From an uncultured Gammaproteobacteria bacterium (GTDB lineage: Bacteria > Pseudomonadota > Gammaproteobacteria > Steroidobacterales > XN24), in the NCBI GenBank assembly GCA_947259915.1, contig CAMYOC010000026.1:62001-126000 (forward strand): DNA of 64,000 bases, given 5' to 3'. The translations under genes and the position numbers were made by a program. Under the pieces are notes generated by a model. The model saw nothing but the letters and a program-made list of their open reading frames with translations, had not been told where the DNA came from and did no database searches. This document shows positions 36,353 through 45,336 of this stretch, one piece after another (positions within the stretch are counted from its first letter, which is position 1; each line of letters begins with the position of its first letter).

Positions 36353-38779
36353 CTAGCCAGGATCTTTGGTGCCCGGAGTAAGGACCAGTGTGTGCGCGGC
36401 CTCCCCCGGCAGAAAGGGTGTCGGCCGCCCTTCCACCCAGGCCTCGTGGCCGGCCCGGTAGAACGGCGACAAGGGATGACCGCTCTGGCCGGCGGGCATG
36501 TGGAAATAGGCCTCGGCTTCGCGCCCGGGTGACACCGCAAAACGCTCCGAGGCGCCAAAATCCGGTGTCTGGACCCGTGGCATCTGGGTGGCGCCGGCCA
36601 GCGGCTGCACCGGCATATCCAGCCAGCGCGCGAACGGCCACAGCGCGCCGCTGAGCGGGTGGCGGATACGCGCCCGGTTACGTTCGCCCCAGGTCCGCTG
36701 CGACAGACTCTCTGCAGCCTCCGCCGACCCGCCATTGAGTGATTCTCTTGTCGCATCCGCCGCGGCCAGGACAAAGCCCCGCCACGAATCGAAGCCCGGG
36801 TCGAGCAGATGCGCCGGCCGCGTGGTCAGCAGCTGCCACGCGGGCGATTCGAACTGCCGCCCGAGACCGTAGCGCAGACCCTCCTCGAAACCGAACCCGG
36901 GATCCACCGCTCGCATATCGCTGGCCAGGGACTCGAACAGCTGCCGTAACAGCCGCGCCCGGGTCTCGTAGACCAGCCGGAAGCCCACTGCGTCCGGATC
37001 TGCCCGCCGCTGCCAATCTGCGATCATCCGGCGAAATTCGGCGCGCGCCGGCACATCATCCAGGGCAGCAGCGTCCAGGGTCTCCAGCAACAGATCTCGC
37101 CAGCGCTGATAAAACAGCGCACGGTCGTCGAGCTGGATCGCCAGCATGTCGGCGATATCGAGCGCGGGACGCGATGCCAATCCATCCCTGATCTGGCCGG
37201 CCCGGGCACCCAGCGCGTAACCGCCATCTCCCAACCGGCGCAGGAATTCACCATCCACGACCCGCGCGTTGGCGGTCCAGATGCGTCCACCAGGCGGGTT
37301 GATTATCCGCGGGTACTGCGCCGGCGACAGCCATCCGGTCCATCCCGTCCCGGGCTTATTCCAATATGCCGGCAGCGCGGGGTCGTAGCCCTCGCGCAGC
37401 GGGATCCGGCCCATGATGGTCCAGCCGATGCTGCCATGATGGTCGGCTACCACTATGTTTTGGGGCGGATTGCCGGCGCGATTGGCCACCTCCATCGCCT
37501 CGGCCACGGTGCCGGCCTGCTCCATGCCCAGCATCCCCATGTTCATGGCCTCGGCTTCGTGGGCCAGCCACTTCAGGGCCTGTTGACGGCCTTGCTGATC
37601 CGGCCCCAGCAGCGGGCCCCAGCGGGTCTCGCATACGGTCTCGACCGCCGGGTCCGCGCCCTTGACAAGAATCTCTTCATCCACGCAGCGCAAGGGCTCG
37701 CTGCCGCCGGCGACGAGATACCGATCCGGGTCCGCGGCGTCAGGCTCGACCCACACGATATCGGTCCAGTCGCCGTAGCTGTTGGTAAAGCCCCAGGCCA
37801 CCTGACCGTTGCTGCCGGCGATAAAAACCGGGATCCCTGGAATGGTAACGCCGGTCACCGCCACGCCGGTCCCGGCGTCGCCGGTTTCGAGGCGCAACCG
37901 GTAAAAGGTATTCGGGACCCTGAGCGGCAGGTGCATATCGTTGGCGACGATCGCCGCGCCGCTGGCAGACCTGCTGCCCGCCACCGCCCAATTGTTGCTC
38001 CCGGCCATCGGTGTAATCACGGTCGGCCGGGCCAACATAGCGGCGGTGGCGGCAGGCAGGCGATCGCGCAGATCGATGACATCCGGACCGGGGACCGCGG
38101 GCGCGGAGTGCGGCTCACCCTGCACTGGCGCATCCCACGGCGTGCCGGAAGGGACAATAAAATCGACCAGCCCCGCAGGCAGCACTTCGTGCATCAGACC
38201 CAGCGCAGCGTCACGCTCGCCGCGCGCATCGTTCAGGGTCAGGAACATCGAGTAGGCGACCAGCAGGCTGTCCTCGGGGCGCCAGGGCTCAGGCCGCGCA
38301 TTGAGCACGAAATACTCGAACGGACGGGCATCAAGCACCCCGATACCCTGGTTTACGCCGCGGGCGTAAGCGATCAATAATTCCCGATCTGCGTTGCTGC
38401 CGCTGGCCAGGACCTGCTCGGCGCGGCTGCGAAAGCGGTGGAGTCGATTGCGCCGATCGGTCTTTACCGCGACCTGGCCAAACAAGACCGAGAGCTCGCC
38501 GGCTGCCTGACGCCGCGCCAGATCCATCTGAAAAAAACGATCCTGAGCGTGGATGAAGCCGGTCGCCTGAGCCAGGTCGATCCGCGTGCCGCCGCTTAGC
38601 GTGACCACGCCGAGCTCGTCCCGGTGTACTGATACGGCCTGCGTCAGACCCGCCAGCGAAAGCTCGCCGTCAAGCCTGGGCAGGCTGGCGCGCAGCATGA
38701 GAAAAGCCACTAGCGAAAGCACCAGCAGCAGAGTCAGCGCGAACAGCGCGATTCGGGCAATGCGGGAAGCAATTGCCAT
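36353..38779 (-). CDS. Penicillin acylase family protein (Ntn-hydrolase)
   Basis: An N-terminal-nucleophile amidase of the penicillin G acylase/AHL acylase family; these cut acyl-amide bonds in beta-lactams, acyl-homoserine lactones or related compounds. The 808-residue precursor has an N-terminal signal-anchor (IALFALTLLLVLSLVAFLM). The alpha-chain has GFIHAQDRFFQMDLARRQAAGELS. The autocatalytic cleavage site is at Ser261 (MAGSNNWAVAGSRS), followed by the beta-chain. Oxyanion-type residues follow in VAWGFTNSYGDWTDI, and IWTANARVVDG matches the family. The substrate is not predictable. It converges on the amylase gene with a 4-base overlap of frames. Confidence 0.9.
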   Translation of the reverse strand: MAIASRIARIALFALTLLLVLSLVAFLMLRASLPRLDGELSLAGLTQAVSVHRDELGVVTLSGGTRIDLAQATGFIHAQDRFFQMDLARRQAAGELSVLFGQVAVKTDRRNRLHRFRSRAEQVLASGSNADRELLIAYARGVNQGIGVLDARPFEYFVLNARPEPWRPEDSLLVAYSMFLTLNDARGERDAALGLMHEVLPAGLVDFIVPSGTPWDAPVQGEPHSAPAVPGPDVIDLRDRLPAATAAMLARPTVITPMAGSNNWAVAGSRSASGAAIVANDMHLPLRVPNTFYRLRLETGDAGTGVAVTGVTIPGIPVFIAGSNGQVAWGFTNSYGDWTDIVWVEPDAADPDRYLVAGGSEPLRCVDEEILVKGADPAVETVCETRWGPLLGPDQQGRQQALKWLAHEAEAMNMGMLGMEQAGTVAEAMEVANRAGNPPQNIVVADHHGSIGWTIMGRIPLREGYDPALPAYWNKPGTGWTGWLSPAQYPRIINPPGGRIWTANARVVDGEFLRRLGDGGYALGARAGQIRDGLASRPALDIADMLAIQLDDRALFYQRWRDLLLETLDAAALDDVPARAEFRRMIADWQRRADPDAVGFRLVYETRARLLRQLFESLASDMRAVDPGFGFEEGLRYGLGRQFESPAWQLLTTRPAHLLDPGFDSWRGFVLAAADATRESLNGGSAEAAESLSQRTWGERNRARIRHPLSGALWPFARWLDMPVQPLAGATQMPRVQTPDFGASERFAVSPGREAEAYFHMPAGQSGHPLSPFYRAGHEAWVEGRPTPFLPGEAAHTLVLTPGTKDPG

Positions 38780-38831
38780 GACGGCAGACCTTAGCGACGT
38801 CCGCGCGGCGAAGGAACCCGCCGCACCTGAC

Positions 38832-40280
38832 TCAATCTCCGTTCGAGCCGATCACCGGCAGGATCTTCATCGTGTTGGTGGCGCCGGATACGCCCATCTT
38901 CATGCCCTCGGTAAAGATCACGGTATCGCCGACCTCGATCAGCTCCCGCTCGAGCAGCGCACTGCAGGCGCCGACGAAGGCCACCTCCGGCGGCGCGTCA
39001 CCCGGGTCATAGGCGACCGGATAGACGCCCCGGTACAGGGCCACGCGACGACGCGTGCCGACATGCGGCGTCAGCGCGTAGACAGGTATGCCCGAACGGA
39101 TCCGCGACATCCACAGGGCAGTAGACCCCGTTTCCGTCAACGTCACGATGGCATGCACCGCGAAATGATTGGCCGTATACATCGCGGCCATCGCGACCGC
39201 CTCATCGGTGCGCGTAAATACATCGTCCATGCGATGACGGGAATGGGTGCTGACGCGCTGACGCTCGGCCGCCAGGCAGGCATTGGTCATGGCCTGTACC
39301 GCGCGCACCGGGAACTTGCCGATAGCGGTCTCGGCCGACAACATCACCGCGTCGGTGCCATCGAGCACGGCGTTGGCCACATCCGACACCTCAGCACGGG
39401 TCGGGATCGGCTCATGGATCATGGACTCCATCATCTGGGTCGCGGTAATCACCACGCGGTTCATATCGCGAGCAACCCGGATGATCGACTTTTGCACGCC
39501 CGGGACCTCCGCATAGCCGAGTTCGACGCCGAGGTCGCCGCGGGCGACCATGATCACGTCGCTGGCTTCGGTGATCTCCTCGATGTTGGCCACCGCCTCA
39601 GCGCGTTCTATCTTGGCCACCAGCAACGCATTGCCGCCCGCCTCCCGCAACAGGCGGCGCGCCTCCTCAATGTCCTCTGCATCGCGCGGGAAAGAGATGG
39701 CCAGATAATCCACCCCCAGCTCGACCGCGATGCGCAGATCCGTCCGGTCCTTGTCCGTCAGCGCCCGTGCGGAGAGCCCGCCACCCTGGCGATTGATACC
39801 TTTGTTGTCCGAGAGCACGCCACCGACATCCACGGTGCACGATATCCGGGTGCCCTCGACCGCATTGACCGTGAGCGTGATGGCGCCGTCATTGAGCAGC
39901 AACACATCGCCCGGCGACACATCGGCGGACAGGTCCTTGTAGGTGACGCCGACCGCACTCCGGTCACCGGCATCCGGCGCCAGCGCAGTATCGAGCGCGA
40001 AATCGTCGCCCTCTTCCAGGGTGACCGGACCGTCCCGGAAACGCTCGGTGCGGATCTTCGGGCCCTGCAGATCGCCAAGCACGGCAACGTCTTCGCCGAC
40101 CCGGGCGGAGACGGCGTGGATCATCTCGACGCGTTTGCGATGATCCTCCGCAGTGCCATGGGAGAAATTGATCCGCACCACGTCCACGCCAGCCCGGAAC
40201 AAGGACTCGAGGACCTGGGGGTTATCGGTGGCAGGACCGAGGGTGGCAACGATCTTGGTCCGCTTTTTCTTTGGGGTCAT
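38832..40280 (-). CDS. pyk: Pyruvate kinase
   Basis: Converts phosphoenolpyruvate and ADP to pyruvate and ATP. The 482-residue protein starts TPKKKRTKIVATLGPAT and contains NFSHGTAEDH, GDLQGPKIRTE, the catalytic Lys region LLVAKIERAEAV with MVARGDLGVELG, and TATQMMESMIHEPIPTRAEVSDVANAVLDG. A small-molecule-binding C-terminal domain ends the protein. It is downstream of pgk (79 bases) in a tkt-gap-pgk-pyk run. The fba gene that often follows in related genomes is absent; an acylase gene follows instead. Confidence 0.96.
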   Translation of the reverse strand: MTPKKKRTKIVATLGPATDNPQVLESLFRAGVDVVRINFSHGTAEDHRKRVEMIHAVSARVGEDVAVLGDLQGPKIRTERFRDGPVTLEEGDDFALDTALAPDAGDRSAVGVTYKDLSADVSPGDVLLLNDGAITLTVNAVEGTRISCTVDVGGVLSDNKGINRQGGGLSARALTDKDRTDLRIAVELGVDYLAISFPRDAEDIEEARRLLREAGGNALLVAKIERAEAVANIEEITEASDVIMVARGDLGVELGYAEVPGVQKSIIRVARDMNRVVITATQMMESMIHEPIPTRAEVSDVANAVLDGTDAVMLSAETAIGKFPVRAVQAMTNACLAAERQRVSTHSRHRMDDVFTRTDEAVAMAAMYTANHFAVHAIVTLTETGSTALWMSRIRSGIPVYALTPHVGTRRRVALYRGVYPVAYDPGDAPPEVAFVGACSALLERELIEVGDTVIFTEGMKMGVSGATNTMKILPVIGSNGD

Positions 40281-40359
40281 CGGATTCCTCGCGCCGGGCG
40301 GTGTTGCAGATCTGGTGCGGATTCGAGCTGCACGGCGGCCGCATCGGCCTCAACCGGCC

Positions 40360-41538
40360 TCAACCGGCGGCTCGCTGAGCCAGCATGGCCACGGCGGGCA
40401 GCGTCTTGCCTTCGAGGAATTCGAGGAAGGCACCGCCGCCGGTGGAAATGTAGGAGACGCGATCAGCGATACCGAATTGGTCCAGCGCCGCCAGCGTATC
40501 GCCGCCGCCGGCGATGGAGAAAGCCGGACTCTCGGCGATCGCCTCGGCCAGCGCCCGGGTGCCGTCGGCAAAGGCCGGGAATTCGAACACGCCAACAGGG
40601 CCGTTCCATACGATGGTGCCGGCCTGGCGCAGCAGATCCGCGTAATGGGCCTCGGTCTCGGGGCCAACGTCCAGGATCATCTCCGTCGCACCGACCCCAT
40701 CGGCGGGTCGCACCGTCGCCGCCGCGGTCTCGACGAACTCCTCGGCGACCCGTACATCGGTCGGCACCGGGATGGTGGCGCCCGAGCTGCTGGCCTTTTC
40801 CATCAGACTGGCCGCGGCATCGACCAGATCCGGCTCATACAGCGACTTGCCGACATCATGACCCTGGGCGGCGAGAAAATTATTCGCGATACCGCCGCCG
40901 ACGATCAGCTGATCCACCTTACCGATCAGGCTTTCGAGGACCGTCAGCTTGGTCGACACCTTGGAGCCGCCGACGATGGCGACCAGCGGCCGGGCCGGTT
41001 GGTCCAGCGCCCGCGACAAGGCATCCAGCTCGCCGAGCAGCAGCGGTCCCGCGCAGGCCACGGGCGCATAGCGCGCCACGCCGTGAGTGCTGGCCTGGGC
41101 GCGGTGGGCGGTGCCAAAGGCATCCATCACAAAGATGTCGCACAGGGCGGCCATCTTCTTCGCCAGCGATTCATCGTCTTTCTTTTCGCCTGCGTTGAAG
41201 CGGACGTTCTCGCACAACACGACCTCACCCGGGTCGAGCTCGACGCCGTCGAGCCAGTCGGACTCCAGCCGTACCGGACGGCCGAGCAGCTCGCCGAGGT
41301 GTGACGCCACCGGCGCGAGCGAGAAGGTCGCGTCGAATTGGCCCTCGACCGGCCGTCCGAGATGGGACATCAGCATCACCGCGGCGCCGCCATCCAGCGC
41401 CGCCTGGATGGTCGGCAAGGACGCCCGGATGCGCGCGTCGCTGCTGACCTTGCCGTCTTTGACCGGCACGTTGAGATCCTCGCGGATCAGCAGCCGTTTG
41501 CCGCTCAGATCGAGGTCCTGCATACGGATGATGTTCAT
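40360..41538 (-). CDS. pgk: Phosphoglycerate kinase
   Basis: Interconverts 1,3-bisphosphoglycerate and 3-phosphoglycerate with ATP/ADP. The 392-residue protein has [27 protein letters not shown] and [18 protein letters not shown]. The nucleotide-binding end has [26 protein letters not shown] and [19 protein letters not shown]. Start ATG 41536-41538 lies 24 bases after gap. A 10-base direct repeat, CGGCCTCAAC twice, sits just beyond the stop at ~40343-40362. Confidence 0.97.
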   Translation of the reverse strand: MNIIRMQDLDLSGKRLLIREDLNVPVKDGKVSSDARIRASLPTIQAALDGGAAVMLMSHLGRPVEGQFDATFSLAPVASHLGELLGRPVRLESDWLDGVELDPGEVVLCENVRFNAGEKKDDESLAKKMAALCDIFVMDAFGTAHRAQASTHGVARYAPVACAGPLLLGELDALSRALDQPARPLVAIVGGSKVSTKLTVLESLIGKVDQLIVGGGIANNFLAAQGHDVGKSLYEPDLVDAAASLMEKASSSGATIPVPTDVRVAEEFVETAAATVRPADGVGATEMILDVGPETEAHYADLLRQAGTIVWNGPVGVFEFPAFADGTRALAEAIAESPAFSIAGGGDTLAALDQFGIADRVSYISTGGGAFLEFLEGKTLPAVAMLAQRAAG

Positions 41539-41562
41539 GCCCCGCTCCCGCCTACCCTCGGC

Positions 41563-42573
41563 TCAGGCATTCATCAACGCGATGGTGGTGTCGAGCATCC
41601 GGTTCGAGAAGCCCCACTCGTTGTCATACCAGGAGCACACCTTGACCAGGTTGCCCCCGGACACGCGGGTCAGATGCGACTCGTAGATAGACGAGCGCGG
41701 ATCGTGGTTGAAGTCGATCGATACCAGCGGCCCATCGTTATAGCCGAGGATATTTTTCAGCGCACCCTCGGACGCCTTGCGCAGGATGCTGTTGATCTCA
41801 TCGACACTGGTGTCCCTGGCGGCCTCGAAGGTCAGATCCACCATGGAAACGTTGGGCGTCGGCACACGGATCGCGAATCCGTCCAGCCGGCCGGCCAGCT
41901 CGGGCAGCACCAGTCCCACCGCCGCCGCCGCGCCGGTCTTGGTCGGGATCATGGACAATGCGGTGGCGCGGGCCCGGCGCAGATCACTATGGAACACATC
42001 CAGCAGCTTCTGATCGTTGGTATAGGAATGGATCGTGGTCATCAGACCCTTGACCAGACCGATCTCGTTGTGCAGCGGCGAGACCAGCGGGGCCAGGCAA
42101 TTGGTGGTGCAGGAGGCGTTCGAGATCACCGTGTCGCTGGATTTGAGGACCCCGTCATTGACGCCGAACACGATGGTGGCGTCCACATCCTTGCCGCCCG
42201 GTGCCGAGATAATCACTTTCTTGGCGCCGCCGGTGATATGGGCCGAGGCTGCCTCCTTGGTGCGGAACAGACCGGTGCACTCCAGCACCACGTCCACGCC
42301 AAGCTCCTTCCACGGCAGCTTGGCCGGATCGCGTTCGGCGAACACACGCATGCGATCACCGTTGACGGTGATATCGTCGCCATCCACTTCGACCGTGCCC
42401 GGGAACTTGCCGTGCACCGAGTCATACCGGGTCAGGTGCGCATTGGTCTCCGAATCACCCAGATCATTGATAGCGACGATGTCGATCTCGCCGGTCCGGC
42501 CTGACTCGTGGAGAGCGCGCACAATACAGCGACCGATGCGCCCGTAACCGTTGATACCCACTTTGATAGCCAT
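41563..42573 (-). CDS. gap: Glyceraldehyde-3-phosphate dehydrogenase, type I
   Basis: NAD(P)-linked oxidation of glyceraldehyde 3-phosphate, or its reverse in the Calvin cycle. The 336-residue protein begins [20 protein letters not shown]. It contains the catalytic [32 protein letters not shown] and [18 protein letters not shown] 42571 follows AGGAGGAAGAAG, a strong ribosome site, so the 14-codon upstream extension is not used. It lies 63 bases after the broken tkt. Confidence 0.97.
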   Translation of the reverse strand: MAIKVGINGYGRIGRCIVRALHESGRTGEIDIVAINDLGDSETNAHLTRYDSVHGKFPGTVEVDGDDITVNGDRMRVFAERDPAKLPWKELGVDVVLECTGLFRTKEAASAHITGGAKKVIISAPGGKDVDATIVFGVNDGVLKSSDTVISNASCTTNCLAPLVSPLHNEIGLVKGLMTTIHSYTNDQKLLDVFHSDLRRARATALSMIPTKTGAAAAVGLVLPELAGRLDGFAIRVPTPNVSMVDLTFEAARDTSVDEINSILRKASEGALKNILGYNDGPLVSIDFNHDPRSSIYESHLTRVSGGNLVKVCSWYDNEWGFSNRMLDTTIALMNA

Positions 42574-42636
42574 CTTCTTCCTCCTGAGCCAGGCAATGTA
42601 AAGGCGATCCCGCATGGACCGCGCGAAAGGGAAAGT

Positions 42637-44223
42637 CTAAACGAGTTCGGTGACGATTTTCTTAACATTCTCTACAGTGAAACCGAATTTTCCGAAAACC
42701 TCCGCGGCCGGCGCGGACTCGCCAAAGCGGTCGAGACCGATAACCGCACCACGCTCACCCACATAGCGCCACCACAGACCCGAGGCGCCGGCCTCGATGG
42801 CCACGCGGCGCGTGATCGCCGGTGGCAGGACCTGCTCGCGATAGTCGCGGTCCTGAGCGTCAAAGACGTCGGTACAGGGCATGGATACAACACGCACCTG
42901 GTGTCCGGCTTCCGCCAGTTCCGCCGCGGCCGCGACCGCCAGGCCGAGCTCGGAACCGGAGGCGATGAGGATCAGATCCGGCTCGCCGTCGCAGTCCTCG
43001 AGCACATAGCCGCCGCGCGCGATGTCGGCGATCTGTTTCTCGCTGCGGGTCTGGAACGGGAGATTTTGTCGCGATAACACCAGCGCATGCGGAGTGCTCT
43101 TGCTTTCGATGGCCAGACGCCAGGCCACGGCCGTCTCGACCGTGTCACAGGGGCGCCAGACATGGAGATTCGGGATCAGACGCAGGCTGGACACGTGCTC
43201 AACCGGCTGATGGGTCGGTCCATCCTCGCCAAGTCCGATGGAGTCATGGGTATAGACGAACACCACGGGGCGGCGCATCAGGGCCGCCATCCTCACCGCA
43301 TTGCGCGCGTAATCCGAAAACACCAGGAATGTCGCGCCATAGGGGATAAACCCGCCGTAGAGGCTGAGGCCGTTGAGGATGGCGGACATGCCGAACTCAC
43401 GGACACCGAAATAGAGGTAGTTGCCATCAGCGTGTTCGCGAGTGACCGGTTTCGAACCCTTCCAAAACGTGTTGTTGGAGCCGGTCAGGTCCGCGGATCC
43501 TCCGATCAGCTCCGGCAGCGCGGGCCCGAAGGCGTCGAGCGCCATCTCCGATGACTTGCGTGTCGCCACGCTGCCACCCCTGGCTACCAGCTCGGCCACG
43601 GCCGCATCGGCGAACTGGCCCCAGTCAGCGGGCAGAGCGCCCTCCCAGCGTCGTCGCAGCTCTGCCGCCGGACCCGGGAACGCCTCGGCATAAGCGTCAA
43701 AGCGACGCTGCCAGTCCGCTTCGACTTTCGCCCCGGCGGCGCGTGCATCCCAGCCAGCGCGGATGGGCTCGGGGATGTCGAACGGCGGATTGGGCCAGCC
43801 GATGTTCTCGCGGGTGCGGGCCACTTCCTCAGCGCCCAGCGCCGCGCCATGGGTCGCCTCGGTGCCCTGCTTGGAAGGGGAGCCCCAGCCGATGACGGTC
43901 TTGCAGCAGATGATCGAGGGTTTGCCGGTCTCGGCCCGGGCCGCCTCCAGCGCGTCTGCAATGGCGGCCGGATCATGGCCGTCGACCTGTGGCACGACGT
44001 GCCAGCCATAGGCCGCAAAGCGCCCGGGGGTGTCGTCGGTAAACCAGCCGCTGACATCGCCGTCGATGGAGATACCGTTGTCGTCATAAATCACGATCAA
44101 CTTACCCAGGCCGAGGGTGCCGGCCAGCGAGCAGGCTTCGTGGGAGATGCCCTCCATCAGGCAACCGTCACCGACGATACCGCGCCGCCAGGGTGCGCTC
44201 ACCGAGCGCCATACCAACTGCAT
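42637..44223 (-). pseudogene. tkt: Transketolase, C-terminal ~85% (frame broken)
   Basis: Homology begins at about 44178 with [20 protein letters not shown] (thiamine diphosphate site) and runs to the end through the pyrimidine domain ([15 protein letters not shown], then [17 protein letters not shown]) and the C-terminal domain. The residues coded between 44223 and 44178 are out-of-frame noise. Compared with normal transketolases, about 14 residues (the region usually close to NRPGHDIVDHYTYV) are missing between this piece and the N-terminal piece, and the reading frame changes. This is a deletion of roughly 40 bases that is not a multiple of three. All other catalytic motifs look intact. 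Confidence 0.85.
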
Positions 44224-44587
44224 TGGCCAGGCCCTGTCCGAGCGGACCCGTCGTGGTCTCGATGCCGAGTTCCGGCTCGTACTCCGGGTGACCCGCGGTG
44301 CGTTGTCCGAGCTGGCGAAACTGCCTCAGTTCCTCCAGCTCGAGCTCGTAACCGGTCAGATGCAGCAGCGAGTACAGCAGCATCGAGCCATGGCCGTTGG
44401 ACAACACAAAGCGGTCCCGGTTGGGCCAGCGGGGATTCGCGGGGTTGTGCTTGAGGAAGTCGTTCCAGAGGACCTCGGCGATGTCGGCCATGCCCATGGG
44501 CATGCCGGGATGACCGGAATTGGCCTGCTGGACGGCGTCCATGCTGAGGGCCCGGATGGCGTTGGCGAGGGCTCTGCGGTCAGACAT
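44168..44587 (-). pseudogene. tkt: Transketolase, N-terminal fragment
   Basis: The 139-codon piece starts [32 protein letters not shown]-like sequence with the thiamine-binding His in SGHPG. It continues through [19 protein letters not shown] and [26 protein letters not shown], then hits TGA at 44168. GGAG precedes the ATG at a good distance. It overlaps the C-terminal frame by 56 bases; the break lies near 44176-44185. As it stands, no full transketolase can be made from this locus without another copy elsewhere. Confidence 0.85.
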
Positions 44588-44672
44588 GACGACTCCAGGG
44601 AGTGGTTAAAAAATCAATTTTCCGGGATGCGGACTCGCGCAGCAAGGGACCGGGCCGAATCCGCCCGGAACG

Positions 44673-45224
44673 CTAGCGCCATTTGATCGAACAACCGATG
44701 CTGGGCACCTGTTTTTCCGGCCCGCGGCCGGTGCTGGCGACAAGGGACATGGCGTCAAACAGCTCCCGCGGCGCGTCCGGCGCCGGCGTCTGCGCGCCAC
44801 CGGCATCGAGACGGCCGCGATATTGCAGCCCAAGCCGGGCGTCGTAACCGAAGAAATCCGGCGTACAGACCGCCCCGTAAGCCCGCGCCACCGACTGGCT
44901 CTCGTCAAACAGATAGGGGAACGGGAACTTCTTTTCACGCGCCAGCCGGGCCATCGGCTCTGGCCCGTCCTGAGGATACCGGGACACGTCGTTCGACATG
45001 ATGGCCACGCTGGCCACACCCAGCTCCGCGAGCTCGCGCGTATCCCGTAGCAGCCGGTCCAGCACCGCTTTGACATAAGGACAGTGATTACAGATAAACA
45101 TCACCAGCGTGCCCCGCTCGCCCCGGCAATCGTCCAGGGTCCGGATCCGACCCTCGGTATCGGGCAGGGAGAATCCCGGCGCGGCGGCGCCAAAGTCGCA
45201 GATGGGGGTCTCGGTAGCGGCCAT
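44673..45224 (-). CDS. Thioredoxin-like/AhpC-TSA family protein
   Basis: A thioredoxin-fold protein of the redoxin class with unknown substrate. The 183-residue product from ATG 45222 (strong AGGAGGC site) contains PGFSLPDTEGRIRTLDD. It has a CxxC pair in MFICNHCPYVKAVLDRL, then VASVAIMSNDVSRYPQD and FDESQSVARAYGAVCTPDFF with the cis-Pro-like loop CTPDFF. No signal peptide. It diverges from metK across a shared palindromic promoter, with a 7-bp hairpin (45244-45260) in its leader. Confidence 0.85.
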   Translation of the reverse strand: MAATETPICDFGAAAPGFSLPDTEGRIRTLDDCRGERGTLVMFICNHCPYVKAVLDRLLRDTRELAELGVASVAIMSNDVSRYPQDGPEPMARLAREKKFPFPYLFDESQSVARAYGAVCTPDFFGYDARLGLQYRGRLDAGGAQTPAPDAPRELFDAMSLVASTGRGPEKQVPSIGCSIKWR

Positions 45225-45284
45225 CGTGCCTCCTGGAACAATCGGCCCGCGGCGCGGGCCCGGAACGCGGAACTGAACGGTGCA

Positions 45285-45301
45285 ATTATACTCTGTATAA
45301 T
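45285..45301. promoter_or_regulatory. Palindromic divergent promoter core between metK and the thioredoxin-like gene
   Basis: ATTATAC-TCT-GTATAAT is a perfect 7-bp inverted repeat. It places a consensus TATAAT on the plus strand (45296-45301, for metK) and another on the minus strand (45285-45290, for the thioredoxin-like gene) back to back. Neither side has a good -35, so the two promoters probably compete or need an activator. Predicted starts are near 45308 (plus) and 45278 (minus). Confidence 0.6.
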
Positions 45302-45336
45302 CTCCGTTCTTTTTTGGCGCCGGGAATCCACCGACC

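Larger units (their letters stand above)
33570..36356 (+). pseudogene. GH13 alpha-amylase catalytic part with three inserted ~120-residue modules (gene frameshifted at both ends)
   Basis: Alpha-glucan hydrolase domain beginning near 33651 (DEIIYWAFTDRFNNGDPAND). All GH13 signatures are intact: DIVVNH, GIRWDVMKHV with the nucleophile Asp at 34260, the acid Glu in VGEVFDG at 34350, and FLDNHDV with its Asp at 34554. After GIPQVYYGTEIALPG the barrel is interrupted by two tandem copies of a module (34755-35123, 35124-35490), each beginning near DQGQDNAEAYGV and containing GGFTDWN. The GH13 helix IDRLAALAAARQAYPALKRGT then resumes, a third module follows (35604-35965), and the C-terminal beta domain DVLAFQRDLAGESSVVVVLN ends the protein. 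The first ATG in this frame (33840) is inside the barrel, so it cannot be the true start. The last ~50 residues run through a terminator and look non-coding, suggesting a second lesion near 36165. Confidence 0.82.

Noticed and set aside
38586-41198. An 870-codon plus-strand open frame opposite acylase, pyk and pgk
   Set aside because: It spans the antisense of three clear genes in frame register with their codon bias, has no recognisable domain and is Arg/His/Pro-rich noise typical of GC-rich antisense frames.
45225-45336. SAM riboswitch upstream of metK
   Set aside because: The predicted leader after the TATAAT at 45296 is only about 30 bases and lacks any riboswitch core or terminator.
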